DNA of 38,636 nucleotides, from contig CAMPBM010000004.1 of assembly GCA_946637865.1 (NCBI GenBank), positions 1-38,636 of the forward strand, read 5' to 3'. Below are positions 10,706-21,159 of the stretch, one piece after another (position 1 is the stretch's first letter; each line of letters starts with the position of its first letter). Source of the stretch: an uncultured Lachnospiraceae bacterium (GTDB lineage: Bacteria > Bacillota > Clostridia > TANB77 > CAG-508). Below the pieces are notes generated by a model. It was given only the letters and a program-made list of their open reading frames with translations, was not told where the DNA came from and searched no databases. The position numbers and the translations under genes were made by a program.

Positions 10706-12270
10706 ATTTTAACATCCTTCTTTCCTTTTAATTTATTTAAAAATTTACTTAAAAAATTTTTTAACATATTCCAATAATATTTAAAATTATCCGTTTTTGC
10801 AAAACATACTATTAGTAAAACATTAGGTACTACTACAGCAATAATCATATTTATTATTAATTTTAAGAAACCATTGTTTACCATGTTTAGTTTTGAAACC
10901 ATAACCGTTATAAATAATAATAATAAAAATAGTAAAATGTATCCTACTGTTTCTTTGAAGTAATTTATGTAACTACCGTTAAAAATCTTTTTATACACAT
11001 ATTTCGGATAACTAAAGCACCATAATACTAAACCACTTAATACGGTACCTATAAAAACTCCTGGCAATCCTATCGTTTTAACCAAAACAACACTTATGAC
11101 AATATTTACTATAGACTCAATTATAGGCACAAATCTATCCTCATAAAAAATTCCCGCTGCGTTTTTAAAAGTTCCATACGTATATCTAGAACACTTTTGA
11201 TAAAAATTGACAGTAAGCACAAATAAAGTAACCGCCGACAACAGATTTTCTTTGCCTATCCATATAATTATGAATGTATCCATCACAACATATATACTTA
11301 TTGCACAAAAAGTTGCTATCCAAAAGTTTAAAAATCTCATTTTCTTAAATACGTCAAATTGTTTACTAACACTTTCCGTAACTAACATATTTCCTACGCT
11401 CGGTGTAGTTGCCTGAATGATCTGCTTAGCAACATTCTGCACTGAATTTATTATTAAATAATAGTTTGAATATAAACCAACTGTTAATAACCCTAAAAAT
11501 CTAGAAATTATAATATTATCAGTGCCATTTATGATAAATCCACCTATCTGATGTAAAAACAATGCCTTAACCTTTTTAAATATATCCTTCTCGACCTCTT
11601 TATCTATAGGCTGTACATTTTTTTCTTTAAGATATGGATATTTCTTATCCGCTATAATTGTAATAGCAACATTTTCTATAACACGCATTATTACTTTTAT
11701 TAATAAATATATGTAGAAATTCTTTGTGATAAATAGAAAAACTAATTGTAAAGTATTCATTATAATAACATACAATATATTTACAATATTAATATAATAG
11801 TTCTTTTGGTTTGCATATAATATACTTCTCTTATATGATAAGAAATATGAAAAAACTGTATCTAGAAGAAAGAACATATATATAAATTTTATATTAATAT
11901 CTATGGTCACTTCTCCTACAAAATTATGTAAAAAAGGGATTATTGATATTCCTAATATAAAAACAATGACTCCAATAATATGGTAGCTCTTTCTGTAAAA
12001 CTTCATTAAAGATTTTATTTTCTCATATTCTTTTTTAGCTATTGGCTTATATAAATTATAAATTATCGCATTTCCTATACCTAATTCGACTATACTAAGT
12101 AAAGATATAATGTTTGTAAATAATCCATTTAGCCCGTTGTATTCATTTCCTAAGATTCTAATAAAAATTTTTCTTGATATCAGTCCTACTATAATAACTA
12201 CAAAATTACCAATCAAAGAAGCAATCATATTTTTTAAAGAATTACCTGTTCTTGAGCTGCTTTTTTTCAT
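10702..12270 (-). CDS. Polysaccharide flippase (Wzx/MATE-like)
   Basis: About 520 aa, many TM helices, N-terminal [53 protein letters not shown] typical of capsule flippases. Confidence 0.88.
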   Translation of the reverse strand: MKKSSSRTGNSLKNMIASLIGNFVVIIVGLISRKIFIRILGNEYNGLNGLFTNIISLLSIVELGIGNAIIYNLYKPIAKKEYEKIKSLMKFYRKSYHIIGVIVFILGISIIPFLHNFVGEVTIDINIKFIYMFFLLDTVFSYFLSYKRSILYANQKNYYINIVNILYVIIMNTLQLVFLFITKNFYIYLLIKVIMRVIENVAITIIADKKYPYLKEKNVQPIDKEVEKDIFKKVKALFLHQIGGFIINGTDNIIISRFLGLLTVGLYSNYYLIINSVQNVAKQIIQATTPSVGNMLVTESVSKQFDVFKKMRFLNFWIATFCAISIYVVMDTFIIIWIGKENLLSAVTLFVLTVNFYQKCSRYTYGTFKNAAGIFYEDRFVPIIESIVNIVISVVLVKTIGLPGVFIGTVLSGLVLWCFSYPKYVYKKIFNGSYINYFKETVGYILLFLLLLFITVMVSKLNMVNNGFLKLIINMIIAVVVPNVLLIVCFAKTDNFKYYWNMLKNFLSKFLNKLKGKKDVKI

Positions 12271-12282
12271 GTTTGATTCCTC

Positions 12283-13452
12283 CTATTTTAAAATTTCTTT
12301 CCATTTTTCTCCTATTATTTCTATATCAAATCTTTTTACCTGAATCTGCGCCATATCAGAAAACTTCCTTAATAATTTGTCATCTGATGTCAGCTTGTCC
12401 ATTGCATCTGCAAATTGTTCAACATCATACTTATCAACTAATATCCCGCATTTCTCATTTCCAAAAATTTCTTCTACTGAAGGCAATTTAAAGCTGATAA
12501 CAGGCAATCCATATTGCATAGCCTCTGTTACAACCATTCCCCAACCTTCCCAAAGAGATGACATTAAGTATATTGATGAATTTAAATAATATTTTTCAAC
12601 ATCAGAAGTTTTGCCTGGTAAGATAACCCTATTTTCAAGTTTATAATCTTTTATTTTTTCTATATACTTTTCTCTATCAGGTCCATCACCCACAATATAT
12701 AAATTCCACTTGTCATTCTTTTGAGAAAATATACTGAAAGCATCAATTAATTTTTCAAAACCTTTTACAGTTGTAAACCTACCTAAAGCTAAAAAATTAT
12801 AATTATCCAGCTTACTCTTTAAACAATTTGAAAAAGTATTTGGATTATTGATAACTATTGACTCATAGTTAAACTTTTTAATTATTTTATCTTTATCATC
12901 CTCAGTTTGACATATATAATAATCAACATTCTTAAATAATAAATTAGAGAAACTATTATGATTATATAATCTACGATTTTTTGTTTCAAAGTATGCTTCG
13001 TAGGTACTATGTTGCCAAGCTATTACTTTAGTTCTATATAATTTCCTACTAATATTTGCAAGAATACTATAATATTCGCTAGCCACACCAATTACATAAT
13101 CGAATTCATTTCTATTTATGACATTTATTATCTCCTTATTATTAATACTATACTCCCATCTTTGAAGTTTTAGGTTATTCTTTCCAATTCTATCATTATA
13201 TATTTGTTTTTTTAAAAATTCTATACATTTTCTTTTAAATCTATTATAGATACTATTTTGCTTATGCAAAAAAATTACATTTATACTCTTATCCAAGCTA
13301 TAAAATTCGTAATCAGTCCTCTTATCTGAAGTTGTCAACAAAAAATATACTTTGTAATGGTTTTTAGCCAAATAGTTTGCTAATATAGAAACCGTTCGTT
13401 GTTCTCCACCTAAAGAAAATGGTGTATTCATAAAGAAACATATTTTTTTCAT
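12283..13452 (-). CDS. Glycosyltransferase family 4
   Basis: N-term SLGGEQRTVSILANYLAK, LGRFTTVKGFEKLIDAF, WEGWGMVVTEAMQYGLPVISF (GT4 E-x7-E motif). Confidence 0.9.
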   Translation of the reverse strand: MKKICFFMNTPFSLGGEQRTVSILANYLAKNHYKVYFLLTTSDKRTDYEFYSLDKSINVIFLHKQNSIYNRFKRKCIEFLKKQIYNDRIGKNNLKLQRWEYSINNKEIINVINRNEFDYVIGVASEYYSILANISRKLYRTKVIAWQHSTYEAYFETKNRRLYNHNSFSNLLFKNVDYYICQTEDDKDKIIKKFNYESIVINNPNTFSNCLKSKLDNYNFLALGRFTTVKGFEKLIDAFSIFSQKNDKWNLYIVGDGPDREKYIEKIKDYKLENRVILPGKTSDVEKYYLNSSIYLMSSLWEGWGMVVTEAMQYGLPVISFKLPSVEEIFGNEKCGILVDKYDVEQFADAMDKLTSDDKLLRKFSDMAQIQVKRFDIEIIGEKWKEILK

Positions 13453-13512
13453 TTATTTACTATAATCCGACTTATCAATTTGTTTATTAGCCAGATTTTT
13501 CCTTTCTTAGAT

Positions 13513-14370
13513 TTATATTTTTATTAAATCTCCAAAATGATTTAAAACTTCTTGATTTATATTTTTATTAAACCCTGCACATGGAGAAAAAGTTAATTCA
13601 CCAAAATATATCCTTCCATTTATATTGTATAAATCAACTCTCACAAATTTAAAGTTCTCAGACAAATTACTTGCTATTTCAATCATTTTATCAAAATGCT
13701 TAGGCTTTTCAATTTCTACTTTAGATTGTCTTGCTTCCTTAGTGTAATTTAGTTTATTCCATTGTAAATCATAATAATCTCTATAATTGTTGTTCTCTCT
13801 ATCTGAGCATACTAACACACACTCAACATTACCAGAAAAGCAAAAAAACTTATAATCTAACGGCAAGCTATCTGTTCCATCGTTTAAATACTCTTCACAA
13901 ATAATTTTGGGCTCAATAAATGAGTAATGGTACTCAAGCGATTCTTTCGCAAAGTTCTGTCTTATAGCCTTATTTAATTCTCTTATACACTTTTCTTTAT
14001 CAAAAGCATTTTTATCTTTGCAAACAAATATATGCCCACATCCATTATTAGGTTTTAATACAAATGTATCTGGCAATTCATTAAAGTTAATATCATTTGC
14101 ATTAGAATATGTTTTATATAATTTGGGCAATATTTCTTCATATCCCTTCTGAGTTATGTATTCTCTAACCTTGTATTTATCAGCTAAATTTCCATATTTT
14201 TCATCATATTCATTAACAATTAACCAATTTATTTTTTCGTTAAAATCCTTTGGATTGTCTAAATTTAAACTCTTTTTCATTCTTTTTTTATATAAAAGTT
14301 TTCTACCAATTCTTTTAGGTAGTCTATAAACTATTGAGTTAATTATCCTTTTGAATAGCCTTTTCATCAC
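13513..14370 (-). CDS. TupA-like ATP-grasp protein
   Basis: FNEKINWL...DKYKVREYI...FVLKPNNGCGHI...CEEYL..LDYKFFCF...FVRVDLYNINGRIYFGELTFSPCAGF. Confidence 0.85.
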   Translation of the reverse strand: MMKRLFKRIINSIVYRLPKRIGRKLLYKKRMKKSLNLDNPKDFNEKINWLIVNEYDEKYGNLADKYKVREYITQKGYEEILPKLYKTYSNANDINFNELPDTFVLKPNNGCGHIFVCKDKNAFDKEKCIRELNKAIRQNFAKESLEYHYSFIEPKIICEEYLNDGTDSLPLDYKFFCFSGNVECVLVCSDRENNNYRDYYDLQWNKLNYTKEARQSKVEIEKPKHFDKMIEIASNLSENFKFVRVDLYNINGRIYFGELTFSPCAGFNKNINQEVLNHFGDLIKI

Positions 14371-15541
14371 TAGTGTTCTCCTTTCTTATAAAGTACTTAA
14401 CATTACCAAAAATCACAAACATGTAAACAATACAATTTAAAGAATAAGCTTCCGTAATCATCATGATTAGTAATGAAAATATGCAAATTGCCAGAAATTC
14501 TGACACCTCATATTTTTTATATTTGTTAAGTTGAATTCCACACTCAAAAATGATTAATAGGAAACAAAACAATCCCATAAAACCAGATTGATACATTACT
14601 TCTAGTAATTGATCATGTGCATGATAGCTAGGAATACTAGTTTTTAGTAGTCTAAAATTCTTAAACTCCACTCCATATCCTAAAATTTTCCTTTGGCTGA
14701 TCATATTTATTACATCATCCCAAATATAAATCCTACCGGTAAATGTTAAACTTCTTCCTAATACGTCTACAATTATAAAGCTAAAAATATTTTGTATTCT
14801 TAATATAACTATTAAAAACCATATAACAAATGAAGCAATCATAAATACATATGGTGCAATTCCTTTAATACTTTTTGCATATTTTTTTATAATTAAAAAT
14901 AATGCAATAAAAAATACTCCTATGATAGATGTACCACTATCAGCATATACTAAAGATATAATACATAGAATAAAGAATATAACATTCCTTTTACCTACTT
15001 TTCCATCTTTTACATATGCATATAGGAAATTTACAACAATCGTTGGAAATATAAATAAAATATGTATATTTCTGTACCCATAAAACCAATTATCACTATA
15101 GTTGCTATTATCAACATACATTCCATTAGGATATAAAATCATAGTAATAAAATTTGTAAAAAATAACAGTATTAAATAAAAATTTAGTACACTTAAGAAT
15201 ATCTTAGTGTCATTTTTTAATCCATAATCTATAACCATACAGAACGTTATGGCTTTGACAGTAATCTGAAAAAAGTTATTAAAATCGCCATTATTAATTG
15301 AAGTGGAAATACCTAGAGTAGCAAAAAACAGTAATATAAAAACTATTATTCTAGACATCTTGCTTTTCTTTATGTACATAATTGAAATCAAAACTAGACA
15401 CATTATGGGCATCATATCATATATAATATCATTTATTTCCTTAGAAAAACTTGAAATACTTCGTGGTTGAAAAAAAGGAAATATAAGTAATAAATACAAT
15501 ATTCTTTTAAAAATATCATTTTTTCTTTCTTTTAAAACCAT
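14339..15541 (-). CDS. O-antigen ligase/polymerase-like membrane protein (Wzy-like)
   Basis: Polytopic, FTGRIYIWDDVINMISQRKILGYGVEF ... YHAHDQLLEVMYQSGFMGL, typical Wzy/WaaL region. Confidence 0.85.
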   Translation of the reverse strand: MVLKERKNDIFKRILYLLLIFPFFQPRSISSFSKEINDIIYDMMPIMCLVLISIMYIKKSKMSRIIVFILLFFATLGISTSINNGDFNNFFQITVKAITFCMVIDYGLKNDTKIFLSVLNFYLILLFFTNFITMILYPNGMYVDNSNYSDNWFYGYRNIHILFIFPTIVVNFLYAYVKDGKVGKRNVIFFILCIISLVYADSGTSIIGVFFIALFLIIKKYAKSIKGIAPYVFMIASFVIWFLIVILRIQNIFSFIIVDVLGRSLTFTGRIYIWDDVINMISQRKILGYGVEFKNFRLLKTSIPSYHAHDQLLEVMYQSGFMGLFCFLLIIFECGIQLNKYKKYEVSEFLAICIFSLLIMMITEAYSLNCIVYMFVIFGNVKYFIRKENTSDEKAIQKDN

Positions 15542-15553
15542 ATATATACCTTC

Positions 15554-16450
15554 CTAACCTTTCATTACTAATAATTTTAATAATCTTTTTGTTCCTTTAG
15601 GCGAGAAAATATTCTCTTTAAAAATCATCTTTATTTGCTCTTTACAATTATTTCTATCATTTAATGAATAATACAGATCAAATAACTTGCACGCAAAATT
15701 ATGCTCAACTATTTTTATTTGATTTTTAGTTAATCTGTCATAGTATTTTCTACACTTATCATTATAGTTTTTTACAGCTTCAATATACTTATAATTTTTA
15801 GCAGTTATTCTTTTTCCTGAGTGTTGGTAAAAATTTAATAAAATCTCTGGAACTCGGTAGACTTCATAACCATTTGCTAATAGTTTTAATAATAATGTAG
15901 TATCCTGCTGACTTGGTACATCGTCAAATCCTCCAACATTCTCTAAGATTTCCTTTTTACATAGCCATGTAGATGTAGTTGCTATAAAGTATGCCATATG
16001 TTCAAACAAAGCATTTCCTTCGTAATCTTTACAACACTGTTTTCCTTTTTCTCCAAATTGATTAATATCTTGCACATAGCAATATATAATTGCTATTTTT
16101 TCATTGTCCAACCTATAATAATACTCTAACTGTTTTTCTATTTTATTTGGGTAAAACTCATCATCATCATCTAAAAATGCAATAAATTCACCATTAGACA
16201 ATTCAATGCCCTTATTTCTTGTTAATGATCCACCCAAATTCTCGCTATTTTTATAATACTTAACATCAGGGTATCTTTTTATTATTTCTTCTGTTTTTTT
16301 CCTCTCTTCTGAGTCTTTAATATTGTCATCAACTACAATTATTTCAATATTTTTGTATGTTTGATTAATTGCACTCTTTATAGCTCTTTCAATTAAATCA
16401 TATCTCTTATACGTTGGAATAACTATACTAACTAATGTTTCTCTTTCCAT
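15554..16450 (-). CDS. Glycosyltransferase family 2
   Basis: VSIVIPTYKRYDLIERAIKSAINQTYKNIEIIVVDDN...FLDDDDEF. Confidence 0.92.
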   Translation of the reverse strand: MERETLVSIVIPTYKRYDLIERAIKSAINQTYKNIEIIVVDDNIKDSEERKKTEEIIKRYPDVKYYKNSENLGGSLTRNKGIELSNGEFIAFLDDDDEFYPNKIEKQLEYYYRLDNEKIAIIYCYVQDINQFGEKGKQCCKDYEGNALFEHMAYFIATTSTWLCKKEILENVGGFDDVPSQQDTTLLLKLLANGYEVYRVPEILLNFYQHSGKRITAKNYKYIEAVKNYNDKCRKYYDRLTKNQIKIVEHNFACKLFDLYYSLNDRNNCKEQIKMIFKENIFSPKGTKRLLKLLVMKG

Positions 16451-16457
16451 AATACAC

Positions 16458-17444
16458 CTACTTCTTTAATAAATCTTTAATTTTCTTTGATATTTTTCTA
16501 ACCTTTAAATATATTAATAAAAACATCCTTTTATTTTTAAGCACAATAAAAATGAACAGTCTATATCTAAAAATATTATTTACTTTTCTTATCTCTAATA
16601 GTTCCTTTTTTAATTTCTCATTTTGAAAGAACATATCGTAATCACTAAACCTTAAATTTCTTGAAATATTTTCTATTAAGTAGATTTCCCTCTGTAATAA
16701 GTATTTCTTATATTCATCTCTGATAGTACAATTTCTAGAATATATTTCCTCAGCTTTTTTTATTGAATATAAAACCGATTCTATGTTTTTATGAACCTTT
16801 TTATAACTATTTACTATACTCTCTTGGTTAACATAGTAATTGTAGTATACCTCGTCTGTAAAACATATACTCCCATCTCTGAAAAAAAATAAATATTCTA
16901 GTATATATAAAGAATCTTCAAAATAATTTGTGTTAATATCAAAACTAATTTTTTTGGCTATTTCTGCTTTTAATAGCCACCCCCAACATCTTAGAGCATA
17001 CCTATTAATAATAAAGTCGTTTTTATATTGTTCTATAGTTATTGTCTCATTTTTTGATGATCTATGCACAGTATTTTTATTTATAGTATTTATAGAAGCA
17101 TTTACCGCAACTACAGAATTGTTCATTTTTTTAACTAATACTTCAATATGTTTCAAATCAATTGTATCGTCTGAATCCATAAAATAAATGAAATCTCCAG
17201 TTGCAAGAGTCAATCCTACATTTCTTGCATTAGAAACACCTGCATTTTCTATCACCTTATATACAATCCTTTTATCCTTTTCCATATACCTACGACATAT
17301 TACTCCTGAACTATCTGTTGAACCATCATTTATTAGTATTACTTCTATATTCTCATAAGTCTGATTTAACACTGAATCTATACATCTTTTAAAATTTTCT
17401 TCAGCATTATAGATAGGAATAATAATTGATACTTTTTTATCCAT
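16458..17444 (-). CDS. Glycosyltransferase family 2
   Basis: VSIIIPIYNAEENFKRCIDSVLNQTYENIEVILINDGSTDSSG...FMDSDD. Confidence 0.92.
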   Translation of the reverse strand: MDKKVSIIIPIYNAEENFKRCIDSVLNQTYENIEVILINDGSTDSSGVICRRYMEKDKRIVYKVIENAGVSNARNVGLTLATGDFIYFMDSDDTIDLKHIEVLVKKMNNSVVAVNASINTINKNTVHRSSKNETITIEQYKNDFIINRYALRCWGWLLKAEIAKKISFDINTNYFEDSLYILEYLFFFRDGSICFTDEVYYNYYVNQESIVNSYKKVHKNIESVLYSIKKAEEIYSRNCTIRDEYKKYLLQREIYLIENISRNLRFSDYDMFFQNEKLKKELLEIRKVNNIFRYRLFIFIVLKNKRMFLLIYLKVRKISKKIKDLLKK

Positions 17445-17473
17445 ATTATACTTTTCCCTCTTAACTTCATTTT

Positions 17474-19351
17474 TTATTTAATCAAATCTTCATAAAAATC
17501 GCTTAATACATTTTCAGCCTTAAAATACTCAAACATCTTACCTGATTTTTCTTTATATTTTTTAATAGTTTCTTTATTCAACATTTCCTTTAGCTTAATG
17601 TAAAAATCTTCACAATTATCAAATTCAAAAATCAGTCCATTTTCACCATTTTTTATATATTCTTTTGCGTATTTCCAATTACTTGCAATCACAGCTAATG
17701 AAGAAACATATGAGTCTATTATTGTTCCTGGCAGTCCCTCATTATAGTACCTTGTTGGAAATAGCAAAATGTCATATTGACTAAGTATTTCGTATTCTTT
17801 TTTATTATTTGGTGTTATAGCTCCCTTATACTTAATATTATCCGAGAAAGATTTTGATATTACATTTAAATATTCTTCTTTACATTGACCATATATGTCT
17901 AATGTAATATTTATCTTATCAACTTGACTTACTTTTTTTACAACATCTATACATTCCTCTACACCTTTTTGTTGGTTAACACGTGCCCAAAAAACCGTCT
18001 TAAATGTGTTAGAATTTTCTTCATAACTACTTTTAAAATTTTTTATATATCTAAAATTATTCATCTGTTCCACATTATTCAAACCTATTTTCATTAATTG
18101 TTCTTTCAATTCATTTGACTCTACGTATATTTTTTTTATACCTACGTAATTTTTTAGATTATAAGTACCACTTTCAATTTTATCTCCAATAACTCCACCT
18201 GCGACAAAATAATATATATCTATTCTGCTTTTTATTAGTCGAAGAAAGTGTAGTAATTTTGCTGCTCCTGGTGATGAAGAACATATAACAATCTTATTTG
18301 TTTGTATCAAATTCCAGATTATAGAAAAGGAAATGGGGATAAACTTGGTTTTATATTCATCACTATCAATAGTTTTCAACGATATATCTTTTTGATTTAA
18401 AAGGTACTGCTCTAAAACCCTACTTTTTACAGTAACACCATCTAACCTATTTCTTCTTCTTGAAGTTGATGCTATTAACAGAACTTTTCTCTTTTCACAT
18501 GTTTTTATCATTGATGCATATTTTATATCCTCTGAAATAGGATTAAACTTTGTTAACCCCCCAGCTGGAGTAAAAGTTAATTCACCAAAATATATTGTTC
18601 CGTCAACATTATATAAATCAACTCTTACAAAGTCAAAGTCCTTAGATAACTTTTTAGCATATTCGACCATTTTTTCAAAATTTTCTGGTTTATCAACATT
18701 TCCCCTATAATTGTCATGTTTCCCTTTTTTTAAATCTAACAAATTCCAGTTCATATCGTAAAAGTTCATCTTATGGTTTTCGAATCGTTCAAAATCTACT
18801 TCAACAATCTTAGGTTCTCCATTGAAGCAGAAGAATTTGTAATCTAATAATTTTCCTTCTTTATTTGCTACATACTTTTCTATTATAATCTTTCTATTAA
18901 CATACTTATACTGTGGCTCTTTCTTTATTTTGTAATAATCCACCTTTAACCACTTATTTAGTTTTTTACATACTTGTTCCTTATTTATTTCATTTTTATT
19001 TTTTACTATTATGTTAAATCCAGAACCATTATTAATTTTTATTACAAATTGCTCTGGCAGAGAATCAAAATCTATCTCTGATGAATTATTGTATACACCT
19101 AATAAGGGTATTAATAAGCTTTTATCTACTTTTTCCTCAACATAATCCCTTACCAGGTATTTGTCAACTAATTCTGTATATTTTTCAAGATTTCCATTAA
19201 GTTTTAACCATTGTATTTTCTCGCCAAAAAATTTTGGCTTCTTAAAATCACCAAATTTATGATATCCTCTAAAATTTTCAAAATGTAATACTACTTTTGT
19301 TGGCAAAAACATTAATAATATTCTATATAATGCTTTTAATTTTTCTTTCAT
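17474..19351 (-). CDS. Two-domain protein: N-terminal TupA-like ATP-grasp fused to C-terminal GT4 glycosyltransferase
   Basis: Residues ~1-290 resemble the 13513..14370 product (FVRVDLYNVDGTIYFGELTFTPAGG); residues ~290-625 are GT4-like (FWARVNQQKGVEECIDVV, NEGLPGTIIDSYVSSLAVIASNW). Confidence 0.85.
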   Translation of the reverse strand: MKEKLKALYRILLMFLPTKVVLHFENFRGYHKFGDFKKPKFFGEKIQWLKLNGNLEKYTELVDKYLVRDYVEEKVDKSLLIPLLGVYNNSSEIDFDSLPEQFVIKINNGSGFNIIVKNKNEINKEQVCKKLNKWLKVDYYKIKKEPQYKYVNRKIIIEKYVANKEGKLLDYKFFCFNGEPKIVEVDFERFENHKMNFYDMNWNLLDLKKGKHDNYRGNVDKPENFEKMVEYAKKLSKDFDFVRVDLYNVDGTIYFGELTFTPAGGLTKFNPISEDIKYASMIKTCEKRKVLLIASTSRRRNRLDGVTVKSRVLEQYLLNQKDISLKTIDSDEYKTKFIPISFSIIWNLIQTNKIVICSSSPGAAKLLHFLRLIKSRIDIYYFVAGGVIGDKIESGTYNLKNYVGIKKIYVESNELKEQLMKIGLNNVEQMNNFRYIKNFKSSYEENSNTFKTVFWARVNQQKGVEECIDVVKKVSQVDKINITLDIYGQCKEEYLNVISKSFSDNIKYKGAITPNNKKEYEILSQYDILLFPTRYYNEGLPGTIIDSYVSSLAVIASNWKYAKEYIKNGENGLIFEFDNCEDFYIKLKEMLNKETIKKYKEKSGKMFEYFKAENVLSDFYEDLIK

Positions 19352-19367
19352 AATGCAATTATTCTCC

Positions 19368-20138
19368 TCATAAATATATTCTTTTCTTTACCGCGTTAAA
19401 TGCGTATCCTATAAAACAATAACAAGCTTTCCACAAAGGTAACTTTTCTATTTTTCTATACCAATACCAATTCATTTTAGCAGCTTTGAATTTGTTACTA
19501 GACAATGAATTCTTTACCACTCTATAATATGACAAATTATCAGGAACTTCGTAACAATCATAGCCATTTTTTAACAATTGGCACCAGGTTGCGGCGTCTT
19601 GTCTTCTTCTTATATTAGGCATCACCAATAGTTCTTTCCCTGTTATTTTAGTATCAACCATAACACCAACTGTTTGTATTATTGTATTTCTTAAAAATAA
19701 ATTGTAATTTACCTTTTGTGGAATTTTTACTATTTTATTTAGACTTTTCCCTTCTTCATCAATTTTCTCATAATCTGTACAAGAGAATGCAATATTATTT
19801 TTTAGCATATATTTTTTTTGAAGCTCTAGCTTTTCTTTTTTCCATAAATCATCCGCATCTAGATATGCAATAAATCTTCCTTTTGACATTTTTAATGCAT
19901 GATTTCTTGCAACCGCTGCGCCTCCGTTTTTTTCTAACTTATAGTATTTTATCCTTTCATCACTTTTTGTGTATTGTTCAATTACTTCAGCAGACTTATC
20001 AGTTGAACAATCATCTACTAATAATAATTCCCAATTTGTGTATGTCTGACTTTGTACACATTCTATAGTGTTCCCTATTAATTTTTCACAATTATATACA
20101 GGTGTAATAACTGATATTAAATCATCTTTCTCTTCCAT
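19368..20138 (-). CDS. Glycosyltransferase family 2
   Basis: ISVITPVYNCEKLIGNTIECVQSQTYTNWELLLVDDCSTDKS...YLDADDLW. Confidence 0.92.
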   Translation of the reverse strand: MEEKDDLISVITPVYNCEKLIGNTIECVQSQTYTNWELLLVDDCSTDKSAEVIEQYTKSDERIKYYKLEKNGGAAVARNHALKMSKGRFIAYLDADDLWKKEKLELQKKYMLKNNIAFSCTDYEKIDEEGKSLNKIVKIPQKVNYNLFLRNTIIQTVGVMVDTKITGKELLVMPNIRRRQDAATWCQLLKNGYDCYEVPDNLSYYRVVKNSLSSNKFKAAKMNWYWYRKIEKLPLWKACYCFIGYAFNAVKKRIYL

Positions 20139-20469
20139 TTTATATTTCTCCTTGATTAACTCTTATACTTTTCTACAATCTTTTTTTACAGAATAGAATA
20201 AGAAAAATATCATTAACTAATATCTTGTCCCGACTCACTAGCACAGCAGTCCATCTAGAACTAAATGGTTTATCGAAATTACTGTCTCAACAGTATACAC
20301 AAGATAGCCTTGAGTATCCATGACTATCTGATGCACTATTATCCAAAGCATTATTAACCCTCGCTTTATTTGAAAACTTACAGTAACTTTTTTCTTATAT
20401 ATAAACATATCTATTCTGTTTCTATTTTTATTCGTAATCCTTTGTATTATAACAATTTGCTTTTGTATT

Positions 20470-20800
20470 CATCAATTGTTTTCAGTAACACATGCCTATT
20501 CTTTTTCGTATCCATTTGTCTAGTTTCAGCAACATTCTTTCCATATTTTTTCCTTTTGGTTGTTGATAAAATAAAAACCTCAAATATTTTATTTACCATA
20601 ATCCATCAACATTGCTTTTCGCTCTGTTGACTTTTAATGATAATATTATTATGATTAATTTAGTAATATTTTCCAATAAACATTCCGCTGATTTCTTTAT
20701 TTTTGCAAAGAGCTCTATCTTCCTTAAACTGTCTATCAAATATTGTAGAAATTCATATACTGTCATATAATCAATTCCAGTATTAGCTGTTTTATTATTG
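20470..20800 (-). pseudogene. Remnants of a group II intron reverse transcriptase/maturase
   Basis: Minus strand: NTGIDYMTVYEFLQYLIDSLRKIEL (RT N-terminal-like, about 20715-20795) and LDKWIRKRIGMCY*KQ (maturase C-terminal-like, about 20475-20530) with stops and frameshifts. Confidence 0.55.
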
Positions 20801-21159
20801 GTTTCTTTTTATCTAGATAAAACAAGAATGCTATGTACTTCTGCAATACCTTACGATTCCTACTTTTTTCCTTGTAGAAAAACTGCTGTTGTACACATTA
20901 TCATATTTATGATTATCTTTTACCAAAACCCTCCTATTGTTCATTTTTTCACAAATCATATATATCAAGTTATTAATATGAACTCCTTAATTTTCTGGCA
21001 TTTCGGGCTAATGTCACTAATTTCACATCTATTTTAAAATATTTCAAAAAAATCAGACCTAACCTGGTATAATCTCTAATACATCTGCCACATTTGTTTT
21101 TGAGTCTCGAAATAACTAATAACGTCTTTCTTCAATTTATATGATCACTAATCTATCCA

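Noticed and set aside
20370-21037. Plus-strand ORFs 20370..20630 and 20798..21037
   Set aside because: Hydrophobic low-complexity translations with no RBS; the minus strand of this region shows group II intron RT fragments instead.
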